Source: Ferrimonas aestuarii (GTDB lineage: Bacteria; Pseudomonadota; Gammaproteobacteria; Enterobacterales; Shewanellaceae). Taken from it: a DNA stretch of 64,000 nucleotides. Each line of letters opens with the position of its first letter. The stretch's first letter is position 1. Made by a program: the position numbers and the translations under genes. The stretch is taken from assembly GCF_005116665.1 (NCBI RefSeq), contig NZ_SWCJ01000001.1:592018-656017 (forward strand), given 5' to 3'. Shown piece by piece: positions 53,180 to 62,285 of the stretch. A model generated the notes under the pieces. The model was given only the letters and a program-made list of their open reading frames with translations. It was not told where the DNA came from and did not search any database.

Positions 53180-53198
53180 ATGATAATCATTATCAATT
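53180..53198 (-). promoter_or_regulatory. Fur box upstream of the siderophore receptor
   Basis: ATGATAATCATTATCAATT is a near-consensus Fur site (GATAATCATTATC core intact). It is the clearest of the window's Fur-like sites. Confidence 0.8.
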
Positions 53199-53243
53199 GC
53201 AATTTCTCGACAGAGATCACAAAAATATTGATTTAGTTGAACT

Positions 53244-53270
53244 AAAAAAGCCCCGCATGAAGCGGGGCAA
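53244..53270 (-). terminator. Terminator of acs
   Basis: GCCCCGC at 53250-53256 pairs with GCGGGGC at 53262-53268, followed on the minus strand by a T tract (the A run at 53244-53249). Confidence 0.8.
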
Positions 53271-53305
53271 AGCTAAGGGTAAAGGTATAGCAAGGAAGGT
53301 AGGGG

Positions 53306-55261
53306 TTAGTCGCCGCTGCGATTGAGGCGAGTCTGAATTAGATCGTCGATTACCGCAGGATCGGCCAAGGTTGAAGAATCACCTAAGCTGCCCACCTCGT
53401 TAGCGGCAATTTTGCGTAGGAAGCGGCGCATGATCTTACCGGAGCGCGTTTTCGGCAGGCCCGGCGCCCACTGAATCAGATCCGGTGTTGCCAATGCGCC
53501 AATTTCACTGCGCACCCATTGGCGTAGGCTTTGGCGCAGGGCTTCGGTTTCTTCGATGCCCTTGTTCAAGGTGACGTAGGCGTAAATACCCTGACCTTTG
53601 ATGTCGTGGGGATAGCCCACCACCGCGGCTTCGGCAACATCAGGGTGAGCAACCAGCGCGCTTTCAATCTCGGCGGTGCCTAAACGGTGACCGGACACGT
53701 TAATTACGTCGTCCACACGGCCAGTGATCCAGTAGTAGCCATCTTCGTCACGACGGGCGCCATCACCGGTGAAGTACATGCCGCGGAAGGTTTTAAAGTA
53801 GGTCAACACAAAGCGCTCGTGATCGCCGTAGACGCTGCGCATCTGCCCAGGCCAGGAGTCCAGCATCACCAGGTTGCCTTCACCAGCGCCTTCGATCAGG
53901 TTGCCCATGTTATCGACCAGAGCGGGCTGGACGCCAAAGAATGGGCGGGTGGCACTGCCCGGTTTTAGGTCGGTCGCGCCTGGAAGCGGCGTGATCAAAA
54001 TACCACCGGTTTCGGTCTGCCACCAGGTGTCGACAATGGGGCTCTGCTCTTTACCGATAACGTCGTAATACCAACGCCACGCTTCTGGGTTGATGGGTTC
54101 ACCCACCGAGCCCATGACTCGCAGGCTGCTGCCATCAAAATCGTTAAAGTGATCGGCACCTTCGGCCATCAGGGCGCGAATAAGGGTTGGGGCGGTATAG
54201 AGAATGTTCACCTTGTGGCGGTCGATCATCTCGCCCATGCGTGCTGGACTTGGGTAGTTGGGCACCCCTTCGTGCATCAGCAGGGTCGCGCCGTTGGCCA
54301 GCGGGCCGTAAACCATGTAGGAGTGGCCGGTGATCCAGCCCACATCGGCGGTACACCAGTAGATCTCGCCATCACGATAATCAAACACATACTCGTGAGT
54401 CATGGAGGCGTACACCATGTAGCCACCGGTGGTGTGCAGTACCCCTTTGGGGGTGCCGGTGGACCCTGAGGTGTAGAGGATAAACAGCGGGTCTTCGGCG
54501 TTCATCTCCTCGGCTGGGCAGTGGGGAGAGCTGACCGCCATCAGATCGCTCCACCAGATGTCGCGATCGTCCTGCCAGTCGATGTCGCCGCCGGTACGCT
54601 TGAGCACAATGACGCGCTCAACGCAGTTGACGTCAGGGTTTGCCAACGCGGCATCCACGTTGGCCTTAAGCGGAATGGTGCGTCCAGCACGAACGCCTTG
54701 ATCGGCGGTGATCACCACTTTGGACTTGCCGTCGATGATGCGGCTGGCAATGGAGTCCGGTGAGAAGCCACCAAAAATAACTGAGTGGATGGCGCCGATG
54801 CGAGCGCAGGCCAGCATGGCCACGGCCGCTTCTGGCACCATTGGCATATACAGAGTGACCACATCGCCCCGTTGCACCCCTTGGCCGCGCAGCGCGTTGG
54901 CAAAGGCGCACACTTTTTCATGCAGTTGGCTGTAAGTGAGGGTGAGCTGCTCGCTGGCGTCGTCCCCTTCCCAAATAATGGCGGGCTGGTCGCCACGGGT
55001 TTCTAGGTGGCGATCCAAGCAGTTGTAGGAGGCATTAAGGGTGCCGTCATAGAACCAGTTGATGTAGAGGTTGTGATCGTCGAAGGAGACCTTGCGGATT
55101 TTGCTGTAATCCTTGAACCAGGTGATGCGCTTGCCATGTTCACGCCAGAAGCCTTCAGGGTTGACCACCGACTCTTGGTACATGCGACGGTACTGTTCGT
55201 CATTAATTTTTGATTGTGCGGCCAGCTCAGGGGTGACCGGAAACAGTGACTGGTTGCTCAT
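53306..55261 (-). CDS. acs: Acetyl-CoA synthetase
   Basis: A 651-residue enzyme starting at [13 protein letters not shown]. The N-terminal ACAS block has [22 protein letters not shown]. The adenylation motif is [31 protein letters not shown] and the C-terminal TRSGKIMRR with acetylation-target Lys are all present. It activates acetate to acetyl-CoA with ATP via acetyl-AMP. It is divergent, across two plus-strand genes, from a CrbS-like kinase; in Vibrio and Pseudomonas CrbS/R controls acs. The reading frame extends 20 codons further upstream without similarity. Confidence 0.96.
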   Translation of the reverse strand: MSNQSLFPVTPELAAQSKINDEQYRRMYQESVVNPEGFWREHGKRITWFKDYSKIRKVSFDDHNLYINWFYDGTLNASYNCLDRHLETRGDQPAIIWEGDDASEQLTLTYSQLHEKVCAFANALRGQGVQRGDVVTLYMPMVPEAAVAMLACARIGAIHSVIFGGFSPDSIASRIIDGKSKVVITADQGVRAGRTIPLKANVDAALANPDVNCVERVIVLKRTGGDIDWQDDRDIWWSDLMAVSSPHCPAEEMNAEDPLFILYTSGSTGTPKGVLHTTGGYMVYASMTHEYVFDYRDGEIYWCTADVGWITGHSYMVYGPLANGATLLMHEGVPNYPSPARMGEMIDRHKVNILYTAPTLIRALMAEGADHFNDFDGSSLRVMGSVGEPINPEAWRWYYDVIGKEQSPIVDTWWQTETGGILITPLPGATDLKPGSATRPFFGVQPALVDNMGNLIEGAGEGNLVMLDSWPGQMRSVYGDHERFVLTYFKTFRGMYFTGDGARRDEDGYYWITGRVDDVINVSGHRLGTAEIESALVAHPDVAEAAVVGYPHDIKGQGIYAYVTLNKGIEETEALRQSLRQWVRSEIGALATPDLIQWAPGLPKTRSGKIMRRFLRKIAANEVGSLGDSSTLADPAVIDDLIQTRLNRSGD

Positions 55262-55691
55262 CGAGGAGTCCTTCTTTGCTCGAGTTAGGGTTCTGAGTGT
55301 TGCAATTGAACTGCGGCTCAACCATTAGACATTGGTCTAGGACTCCATGAGCAAACTCTAGCTTATCAGTGATAAGGCAGCGGCGCTGTATAGTTTTGCG
55401 CCAAATTATGACGGTCTTACTCCTGTAATTAGGCGCAGTTGATCTTTTGCGGTTATTTGGGCGCGGAAAATTGGTTGTGGTGGTTCTTAGATTCAATAAG
55501 TGGGTGGAACTAAAAACAGAGGTTTTCGAGGCAATTACAGGGGGCAGGTTGAATCTTCGCTTGATAGAGGGGAGAACGATGAGAAACGTTCAGTTACATA
55601 CAAATTGTAGGGATGCTGGTGATTTAAAGTTACTAAAGACTCGCATGTGTTAGATTGTTTGCTCTATTTGTTACCTATCAAGAGGTTAGGT
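55262..55691. other. acs upstream region
   Basis: 430 bp between divergent genes without a supported gene. A 68-codon plus-strand frame at 55447-55653 has no ribosome site. AGAGGTTAGGT before the GTG at 55692 is a ribosome site. Nothing else stands out. Confidence 0.4.
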
Positions 55692-56126
55692 GTGAAAAGG
55701 ATTTTGATTTCTCTCGTTGGCGCAGCCATGGCGTTTTCTGCAACCGCGCAGGAGCAAACCGATTATTTTGGTGTTGCCATTGGCGCACCGGGGATGCTCA
55801 ATTTGGTTTACAAGAGCGACGCCCATCCGTTTCAGGCGTCTGCGGGCTACTTAGATCGAGATATCTGGGGCGCTGAAGTTGGTTATCAGTTCTACAAAGA
55901 CAAGGGCAGTACTTTATCGTCAGCCCAAGTCATTGCTGGGCATATGCGGCTGGATCTGTTTGATTTCTTCAATGATGGCCATATAGAGTGGAACTACATT
56001 GGCGTATCCACCACCTTCAAAACGGGTGGCTTCTATTTTGAACCAAGCGTGGTGATTGGCGATGATGACATAGCGTCCAGTAACCCGGCGTTTTGGTTTC
56101 AGGCGGGATACCTGTTCAGTTTCTAG
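55692..56126 (+). CDS. Small exported beta-rich protein, possible outer-membrane barrel
   Basis: A 144-residue protein started at GTG 55692 with AGAGG just upstream. It has a signal peptide VKRILISLVGAAMAFSATAQ. The mature part alternates Tyr/Trp and polar residues (YFGVAIGAPGMLNLVYKSD, EVGYQFYKDKG, IEWNYIGVSTTFKTGGFYFEPSVVIG) and ends in AGYLFSF, with a terminal Phe as in outer-membrane barrels. Family not recognised. It precedes the CrbS-like gene by 87 bp on the same strand. Confidence 0.6.
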   Translation: MKRILISLVGAAMAFSATAQEQTDYFGVAIGAPGMLNLVYKSDAHPFQASAGYLDRDIWGAEVGYQFYKDKGSTLSSAQVIAGHMRLDLFDFFNDGHIEWNYIGVSTTFKTGGFYFEPSVVIGDDDIASSNPAFWFQAGYLFSF

Positions 56127-56213
56127 CCAAGCGCTTGTCAGCGATTGCTGAGGATTAGCACTTTCTCCTAAAAACGACTGCTGGCATGATATGGGCATAA
56201 TAAATAGAAGCTT

Positions 56214-59200
56214 ATGCCCATGACCTCTACCTTACTGATCGGCGTTTCGGCGCTCATTTACCTTAGTTTGCTGTTTGCCGTTGCCTGGGGCGGAGAGCGC
56301 TTTATTGGCAAGATGTCCCCTCGCAGCAAGCGCTGGGTCTACGGTTTATCGCTGGCGGTGTACTGCTCTTCGTGGAGCTTTCTTGGCACCGTGGGGCAGG
56401 CCAGTCGCGATCCTTGGGGATTTTTGCCCATCTACATCGGCCCCATTTTGCTGTTCAGTTTTGGCTTTGGGGTGATTCGAAAGCTGATTCTGGTCTCCAA
56501 GCAGCAAAACATTACCTCGGTGGCGGATTTTATCGCCGCCCGTTACGGAAAATCCCAGCTGCTTGCCGCTTTAGTGACGCTCATCGCCGTGGTGGGGATC
56601 ATGCCCTACATCGCCTTGCAGCTGAAAGCCATGGTGATGGGCTTTGGCCTATTTCAACCCCAAAACGCGGCCGACGACAGCGCCAATTTGGCCCTGGTGA
56701 TCACCTTGGCGCTGGCGGTGTTTTCCATCTTGTTTGGTACCCGCAAGCTGGATGCGACAGAGCATAATCCCGGCCTAATGCTGGCCATCGCCTTTGAATC
56801 GGTGCTAAAACTGGTGGCGTTTGTGGTTGTGGGGGCGTTCGTGGTTTTTGGCCTATTTGATGGCCCTTGGGATCTGTTGCAACAGGGGATGGACTATGGC
56901 GTTGTCAGCGCCGATTCCCATCAGCTTTCACCGGTAAAATTGCTGCCGGAAACCCTACTGACATTGGCCGCGTTTCTTTGTTTGCCGCGCATGTTCCACG
57001 TCATGGTGGTGGAATGTCAGGACACCGAAGCCGTAGAGCGCACCCGTTGGACTTTCCCCATCTACCTGCTGGTGCTGTCTCTGTTTGTACTGCCCATCGC
57101 CATCGCGGGAGGCATACTGTTGCCCACGGGGGTGACGCCAGATTCTCTGGTGATCACTTTGCCCCTTTACACGGAACATTTTTGGATAGCGGCGGTGGCG
57201 CTGCTTGGCATGGTCTCGGCGGCCACCGGTATGGTGGTGGTGGCGGTGGTTACTCTATCTATCATGGTCTCCAACGAGTGGCTGGTGCCATTGCTGCTGC
57301 GCTCTGGCAAGATTCGCAGCCAGAATTTCTCCCAGTTCTCGAGCCTGCTGCTCAACGCTCGACGCATCACCATCGTGTTGCTGCTGTTAGCGGGTCTGTT
57401 GGTGTATCAGGGAATTACCTCTCAAGAGTCTCTGGCACGTTTGGGGATTTTGGCCTTTGGTGCCTTTGCTCAGCTGTCTCCGGCGTTGATTGGCGGCTTG
57501 TATTGGAAGCGAGGCAACCGAGGCGGCGTGTTATTGGGACTGGCCGTTGGTTTTACTTTGTGGTTCTACGTGGTGCTAAACCCACAGCTTGCGCAGATGA
57601 TGGGGGCCTTTGGCATCAATCAAGATGTGTGGGGGCTGCTACTGGCGCTGTTGGGTAACGGGCTGTGTTACTGGACGGGGTCGCTGTCGTTTCGAGCCAG
57701 TGTGGCCGAGCGAATTCAGACCAGTGCCTTCGTGCAGCTGCCTGAAGAGCGGCGCATGAGCAGCAAACTACTTGGGGTGGTGACTCAGCAAGACCTGCTG
57801 CTGCTGGCGTCACGGTTTGTGGGCCCGAAAAGAGCCTATGACAGCCTAGCGCTGTTTGACCCAACCAGTGTGGATGCCCGCCACTGGGGCAAAAGCGCCA
57901 GCCTCGAACTGATTGCTCATACGGAAAAGCTGCTCTCCAGTGTGCTCGGGGCATCCTCGGCGGATCTGGTGATGGACAGCGTGCTTCGCGGCCGCGATCT
58001 TGCGCTGGATGAGGTGTTCTCGTTAATGGATGAGGCCAGTGCCAAGATTGTGTTGTCTCAGGACATGCTTCGCGGCGCCATTGAAAATGCTTACGAGGGC
58101 ATCAGTGTTATTGACGGCGACCTGAAACTGGTGGCTTGGAATAAGCGCTATCAGCAGCTCTATGGCTATCCGGAAGGGTTCTTAGAGGTGGGGATGGAGG
58201 TGGCTAAGATCATCCGCTTTAACGCAGAGCGCGGTTTTTGCGGCCCTGGCGACATCGAATCTCACGTACAGCGACGGGTGCAGTTTATGCGCCAAGGCAG
58301 TGCTCATAGCTCTGAACGCCAGCGCAGTGATGGTCGAGTGGTCAGCCTTCGAGGTAACCCCATGCCAGGTGGTGGCTTCGTGATGACCTTTACCGACATC
58401 ACCGATTATCGCCATCAACAGGAGCAGTTGGAGTCGATGAATGCCACCTTGGAGGCCCGAGTGGAAGCGCGAACCCAAGAGCTGGAAACGCTTAACGCCA
58501 AGTTGATGGAAGCCAAAGAGGCGGAGCAACAAGCCAATCAGAGTAAAAGCCGATTTTTGGCGGCCATTGGTCATGACTTGATGCAGCCGCTCAACGCTGC
58601 TCGCTTGTTTACGGCGGCGCTTGGTCAAGATCAGCAGCTCAGTGACGTGCAGCAGCAAGCGGTGAGCAATATCTCTGGCTCGCTGCATACCGCCGGTGAT
58701 CTGCTGTCGGATCTGCTGGATATCTCTAAGCTGGAGTCTGGCACCATGGACGTGAATCGCGAGCTGGTTGATCTCAGTGAGGTGCTAACGCCGCTGATCA
58801 CCGAGTTCAGCGCCATCGCCGACAATGGCGATCAGCAGTTTAAGACCCGTCTTCAGGGGGGCGCGGTGTTTACCGATGCCAGCTTACTGCGCCGCATCGT
58901 GCAGAACTTTCTTACCAATGCGCTGAAGTTTGCCCCTCAAGGCAAAGTGCTGCTGGCCACCCGAGTTCGCGCTAACGAGGTGGAAATTCAGGTGTGGGAT
59001 AACGGCTGTGGCATCGCGGAAGATAAACTGGATGAGGTGTTCTACGAGTTTAAACAGCTGAATCTGCATGCCCGAGTTGGCGGGGTTGGATTGGGGCTGG
59101 CGATTGTGGATCGCATCAGCAAGGTGCTAGGAGCGACCTTAAAAGTGCGGTCCATTTTGGGGGCTGGTTCGGTGTTCTCGGTTACCTTACCTCGCTGCCA

Positions 59201-59630
59201 TCAACCCGCCAAAGTGGTGGTCAAGCCGGTGGCAAAGATGGCCACAGAGCTCAATGGCATTCGAGTGCTTTGCATTGATAACGAAGTGTCGATTTTAACC
59301 GGGTTAACGGCACTGCTCGAGCGCTGGCGTTGCCAGGTGGTTGCCGCAGAAAGCTTGGAACAAGCGGTGGTTAAGATGGGGCTTGAGGGCTTTAAACCAG
59401 ACATCATTCTGGCGGATTATCACCTTGATGATCATAAAAATGGCTTGGATGCCATGGATGAAATTCGCCGCCGTTTTGGTGACAACCTACCTGGGGTGCT
59501 CATTAGTGCCGACAACCGTGAGTCTCTCAAACATGAAGCCCAAGCCCGTGGTTATCGTTATATGGCGAAGATGGTCAAACCTGCCGCCCTCAGAGCCATG
59601 GTGTCGGCGCTGATTGTGTCTCAAGAATAG
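56214..59630 (+). CDS. crbS: CrbS-like Na+/solute symporter-hybrid histidine kinase
   Basis: A 1138-residue sensor. The N-terminal 13 or so helices (residues about 5-490) form a sodium:solute symporter domain (RFIGKMSPRSKRWVYGLSLAVYCSSWSFLGTVGQASRDPW). Then come a STAC/linker region, a PAS domain (NAYEGISVIDGDLKLVAWNKRYQQLYGYPEGF), HisKA with H box IGHDLMQPLNAARLF, HATPase_c (NALKFAPQGKVLL, DNGCGIA, GGVGLGLAI) and a receiver with Asp in IILADYHLDD. This is the layout of CrbS, which senses acetate and controls acs. No CrbR-like LuxR regulator gene is found within the window. Confidence 0.88.
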   Translation: MPMTSTLLIGVSALIYLSLLFAVAWGGERFIGKMSPRSKRWVYGLSLAVYCSSWSFLGTVGQASRDPWGFLPIYIGPILLFSFGFGVIRKLILVSKQQNITSVADFIAARYGKSQLLAALVTLIAVVGIMPYIALQLKAMVMGFGLFQPQNAADDSANLALVITLALAVFSILFGTRKLDATEHNPGLMLAIAFESVLKLVAFVVVGAFVVFGLFDGPWDLLQQGMDYGVVSADSHQLSPVKLLPETLLTLAAFLCLPRMFHVMVVECQDTEAVERTRWTFPIYLLVLSLFVLPIAIAGGILLPTGVTPDSLVITLPLYTEHFWIAAVALLGMVSAATGMVVVAVVTLSIMVSNEWLVPLLLRSGKIRSQNFSQFSSLLLNARRITIVLLLLAGLLVYQGITSQESLARLGILAFGAFAQLSPALIGGLYWKRGNRGGVLLGLAVGFTLWFYVVLNPQLAQMMGAFGINQDVWGLLLALLGNGLCYWTGSLSFRASVAERIQTSAFVQLPEERRMSSKLLGVVTQQDLLLLASRFVGPKRAYDSLALFDPTSVDARHWGKSASLELIAHTEKLLSSVLGASSADLVMDSVLRGRDLALDEVFSLMDEASAKIVLSQDMLRGAIENAYEGISVIDGDLKLVAWNKRYQQLYGYPEGFLEVGMEVAKIIRFNAERGFCGPGDIESHVQRRVQFMRQGSAHSSERQRSDGRVVSLRGNPMPGGGFVMTFTDITDYRHQQEQLESMNATLEARVEARTQELETLNAKLMEAKEAEQQANQSKSRFLAAIGHDLMQPLNAARLFTAALGQDQQLSDVQQQAVSNISGSLHTAGDLLSDLLDISKLESGTMDVNRELVDLSEVLTPLITEFSAIADNGDQQFKTRLQGGAVFTDASLLRRIVQNFLTNALKFAPQGKVLLATRVRANEVEIQVWDNGCGIAEDKLDEVFYEFKQLNLHARVGGVGLGLAIVDRISKVLGATLKVRSILGAGSVFSVTLPRCHQPAKVVVKPVAKMATELNGIRVLCIDNEVSILTGLTALLERWRCQVVAAESLEQAVVKMGLEGFKPDIILADYHLDDHKNGLDAMDEIRRRFGDNLPGVLISADNRESLKHEAQARGYRYMAKMVKPAALRAMVSALIVSQE

Positions 59631-59714
59631 CCCGTGATAGCGGCAAGATTTGCATTAGATGCCAGAGAATTTGATAGAGTAGGGCGCATTGTTATCGCCC
59701 GATGAAGAATTACC

Positions 59715-60404
59715 ATGAAATTAGAGTCTTTTGACGCCATCTGGCAGCGCGCCGCCGAGCGAAAAGGCGGAGAAAAAGTGCTGTCGATGTTGATGCCCGA
59801 CACCACTAGCTATCTGGATAAACTGACCGATGCTCAATTGCTGTCGGCGATGAGTGAGCAAATTTTCAAGTCGGGATTCGTTTGGAAGGTGGTGGAGAAT
59901 AAGTGGCCCTACTTCGAGCAACAGTTTTGGGGATTTGACCCAGAGAAACTGCTGATGATGTCGCCGGATCAACAAGATAAGCGTTTAAGCGATGCTGGGT
60001 TGATTCGCCATGGCAAAAAGATTCAGTCGATCTTTGAAAACGCTCAGTTTGTGTTAGACATCGCCGCGGAACATGGCAGCTTTGGTAAATGGATTCGCGA
60101 CTGGCCCAGTGATGACATTGTGAGCCTGTGGCTAGAGCTTAAGAAGCGTGGCAGTCGGCTTGGGGGCAATACCGGCCCTTACTTCCTGCGCTTTGTGGGC
60201 AAAGACAGCTTTATTCTGGCCAGTGATACCGTCGCTTACCTTAAAGCCCATCAAGTATTGGACGCTTCTCCAACTTCGAAGCGAGGCTTGATGCAAGCGC
60301 AAGCGGCGTTCAACCAGTGGCAGCAAGAGTCTGGTTTGAGTTTTGCTGAAGTTAGCCGAGTGGTCGCCATGTCCACTGGTGACAATCGCCTCGGGGTTGA
60401 TTGA
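59715..60404 (+). CDS. tag: DNA-3-methyladenine glycosylase I family protein
   Basis: A 229-residue protein of the Tag/HhH superfamily. SEQIFKSGFVWKVVENKWPYFEQQFWGFDPEKL and LSDAGLIRHGKKIQSIFENAQFVLDI follow Tag. GNTGPYFLRFVGKDSFILASDTV occupies the C-terminal region. E. coli Tag's N-terminal Cys and C-terminal CxxC zinc ligands are missing, so it is a divergent member that may not bind zinc. It would excise alkylated adenine from DNA. It precedes a GNAT gene by 42 bp. Confidence 0.75.
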   Translation: MKLESFDAIWQRAAERKGGEKVLSMLMPDTTSYLDKLTDAQLLSAMSEQIFKSGFVWKVVENKWPYFEQQFWGFDPEKLLMMSPDQQDKRLSDAGLIRHGKKIQSIFENAQFVLDIAAEHGSFGKWIRDWPSDDIVSLWLELKKRGSRLGGNTGPYFLRFVGKDSFILASDTVAYLKAHQVLDASPTSKRGLMQAQAAFNQWQQESGLSFAEVSRVVAMSTGDNRLGVD

Positions 60405-60446
60405 GCTGATGAAGGTTAACGAAACCCCTGATAGGGGCGATAAAGC

Positions 60447-60938
60447 GTGACGTCGCAGCCCAGAGCGGTCGATTACGTTGAGCTGGCGCCATCGCAATTG
60501 CCGATGGCGCTGCTGCTTGAAGCGGATCCTGACGAGGCTCAGGTGCATCAATACCTTGAGGGAGCTTGGGGCTTTGCTGCACAAAAGGGCAATCAAATTG
60601 TTGCAGCCTGCGTGGTGAAATTGAGCCCGAACTGTCAAAGCCAAGCAGAGCTCCACAACATTGGCGTTCTGCCCGAATACCAACAGCAGGGCATCGGGTC
60701 TGGTTTACTTCGCTTTGTTATTGAGCGCCTTAGGCAAAAGTCACTTCAGCGCATTGAGCTTGGCACAGGCAGTTTTGGCCATCAATTGGGATTTTACCAA
60801 CGCCATGGCTTTCGGGTTGAAGCCATTTGGCGTGACCATTTCCTTAATAACTACTCAGAGCCTATTTATGAAAACGGCATCCAACATAAAGATATGTTGC
60901 GCTTGGGGTTAACGTTGTCGGTTGTTCCTGAGCGATAA
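60447..60938 (+). CDS. GNAT family N-acetyltransferase
   Basis: A 163-residue GNAT enzyme started at GTG 60447 with AGGGG upstream. The acetyl-CoA loop is NIGVLPEYQQQGIGSGLLRFVIERL. The end is FGHQLGFYQRHGFRVEAIWRDHFLNNYSEPIYENG, similar to bacterial acetyltransferases acting on amines or amino acids. It may be cotranscribed with the preceding glycosylase. The acceptor is unknown. Confidence 0.78.
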   Translation: MTSQPRAVDYVELAPSQLPMALLLEADPDEAQVHQYLEGAWGFAAQKGNQIVAACVVKLSPNCQSQAELHNIGVLPEYQQQGIGSGLLRFVIERLRQKSLQRIELGTGSFGHQLGFYQRHGFRVEAIWRDHFLNNYSEPIYENGIQHKDMLRLGLTLSVVPER

Positions 60939-61574
60939 CGTGCCTTTGCTGATAGGAGCAAGGCGCGAAACGGTGCTCTTTACCTTCTTTCCTCCTGAGT
61001 TGTCTTCGTGAGAGATCTCGCACGTCCACGTGCGTGATTTGATATTGCCAGTGAATCGGCGTTAACTCGATAATAATTCCTTATAAATTAGACATTTCCA
61101 TTGATGCCAACCGCAGCCAGAGCGATGGGCGGAGCTGTACTCTAAATCTGAGCCGCAATTTTTGAAATCGTTATTTAATGGGCTTTTGCGGGTTAGCGGT
61201 TGTTTGCATCAATGCGCAGAACGCCTGTGAATGACTCATCGAACATCCACCCAATCTGGTGTTTTTGATGGATACACGACTCTGTGGGCTACTTTCAGTT
61301 TGCTCAAAGCCATCATGTGTCGGAATTTTAACGCCTGTATAAACATACAGTTTTTGGCGAATCCGCCTTTGCGCAAAGTAGGTGTCGCTTTTACTGTAAA
61401 AGGCGGAATCAAGGAAACTTCGAGAGCGAATTATGGTGGGTTTTCTGGCAGTTAGCCGGAGTGTCCAAAAGCGGAATTGCATGAAAAGCGGATTTTTAAG
61501 ATTTTGAAAGGCGGATTTGTTCCGCATAATAAGCTGTTAAATTGAAGCGAAGATTCATATAGGGAATTTAGGGT
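60939..61574. other. Gene-free flank of the integron array
   Basis: 636 bp with no recognised gene. In most integrons with plus-strand cassettes this is where a divergent integrase would lie; no integrase motif was found on either strand. It contains a 16-bp palindrome CGCACGTCCACGTGCG at 61019-61034 next to GAGATCTC, a LexA box at 61335-61350, and six copies of a GCGGA motif between 61362 and 61525. The last ones form a GCGGA/TCCGC hairpin at 61511-61525. G-TTAAAT at 61533-61539 may be the attI-like crossover before cassette 1. Confidence 0.5.
61335..61350. promoter_or_regulatory. LexA (SOS) box
   Basis: CTGT-ATAAACAT-ACAG matches the CTGT-N8-ACAG gammaproteobacterial LexA consensus exactly at all eight outer positions. 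It is next to the cassette array and far from any identified SOS gene. Integron integrase promoters are often LexA-regulated, so it may be the remnant of a lost intI promoter. Confidence 0.7.
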
Positions 61575-61769
61575 ATGTGGGAATTAGTATCGTTCATGAT
61601 CGCCTTTGGGATCTTAATGTTAGTAATGAACTATTTTGTAGATCCTCGGCAGCTCATTGAAGACGTAAGGGAACTCAAGGGAGCCGACAAGCGAATTGAG
61701 GTTTTAGAAGAGCGAGTAGCTAGGTTAGAAGCCGAACTTCAGAAACAAAATAATAGTGCTTCAAGTTAA
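61575..61769 (+). CDS. Cassette 1: small membrane-anchored coiled-coil protein
   Basis: A 64-residue protein: one N-terminal helix (LVSFMIAFGILMLVMNYFV, about 5-23) and a charged coiled coil (KRIEVLEERVARLEAELQ, about 42-59). The layout resembles PspB, but identity is low and it is not called that. The ATG follows AGGGAATTTAGGGT. The stop overlaps the attC R-box (AGTTAAC at 61764-61770), as is usual in cassettes. The function is unknown. Confidence 0.65.
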   Translation: MWELVSFMIAFGILMLVMNYFVDPRQLIEDVRELKGADKRIEVLEERVARLEAELQKQNNSASS

Positions 61770-61865
61770 CAAGGCACTGCAGGCGGATTTCAACCAGGCT
61801 GGCTCTTGCTCGTGCCTCGCAGATTGTAGCCAGCCAAGTTGCTCCCGTTGAGTGGAGCGTTATAT
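61764..61865 (+). repeat. attC site 1
   Basis: 102 bp from AGTTAAC (R'') to GTTATAT (R' with crossover G at 61859). An internal near-palindrome pairs CAACCAGGCTGGCT with AGCCAGCCAAGTTG, and a central spacer lies between. It is almost identical to attC 3 (three to four differences). Confidence 0.85.
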
Positions 61866-61880
61866 ACACATGGAGCTTTA

Positions 61881-62153
61881 GTGAAAAATTTGCTTTGCCC
61901 ACATTGTCAGAAAATTGCATTTTCAAAGCGTAGAAAATTGTTTTTAGGTCCTCTTCAATGCAGGCGCTGTCAGCATTGCCATAAAGCTCTTTCTGTTCCG
62001 TATTGGTCGCTGGCTATCACAATTCCTTTTGCATTGTTATTTTGGCACTTTTTTAGCTCAGATTGGGTTGTGCTGTGTAGCTTAGGCCTAATTAGCTCAA
62101 TAGCTGTGGCGGCTTTTCATACTTGGGCTGTTCCGCTAGTTGAATTCAAATAG
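61881..62153 (+). CDS. Cassette 2: zinc-ribbon membrane protein
   Basis: A 90-residue protein started at GTG 61881 (after TGGAGC); an in-frame ATG upstream at 61839 lies in attC 1. Two Cys pairs (CPHCQK and CRRCQHC) near residues 6-37 form a zinc-ribbon-like domain, followed by two helices (WSLAITIPFALLFWHFF and VVLCSLGLISSIAVAAFHTW). Short zinc-ribbon/two-TM proteins are common in cassettes and of unknown function. Confidence 0.65.
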   Translation: MKNLLCPHCQKIAFSKRRKLFLGPLQCRRCQHCHKALSVPYWSLAITIPFALLFWHFFSSDWVVLCSLGLISSIAVAAFHTWAVPLVEFK

Positions 62154-62172
62154 CAAGCACTCGAAAAGGTGT

Positions 62173-62273
62173 ACATAACAATGCACTATAGGCGGATTCC
62201 AGCCAGGCCGGCTCTGCTCGTACCTCGCAAAGATTAGCCGGCCAGCCTGTTCCCGCTAAGTGGAGCGTTATAT
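62173..62273 (+). repeat. attC site 2
   Basis: 101 bp from ACATAAC to GTTATAT (crossover G at 62267). Same scheme as attC 1, with CCAGGCCGGCT pairing to AGCCGGCCAG. It is more diverged from attC 1 and 3 than they are from each other, but compensating changes keep the stem. Confidence 0.85.
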
Positions 62274-62285
62274 GCCAAGGGATGT

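Noticed and set aside
55447..55653. 68-codon plus-strand frame in the acs upstream region
   Set aside because: No ribosome site, odd composition, and its end lies just before the real GTG start of the exported protein.
56367..57658. Long alternative frames inside the CrbS-like gene
   Set aside because: They are shadow frames of a strongly biased G+C-rich coding sequence; the main frame has all the domain motifs.
61171..61527. 118-codon minus-strand frame over the LexA box region
   Set aside because: Its product has no integrase or other recognisable motif, the frame passes through the LexA box, and no ribosome site precedes its start. A shorter ATG downstream of the LexA box (near 61229) also gives nothing recognisable. 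I treat the stretch as non-coding.
61575..61769. PspB assignment for the first cassette gene
   Set aside because: Only the layout (one helix plus coiled coil) is alike; sequence similarity is too low and no pspA or pspC gene is near.
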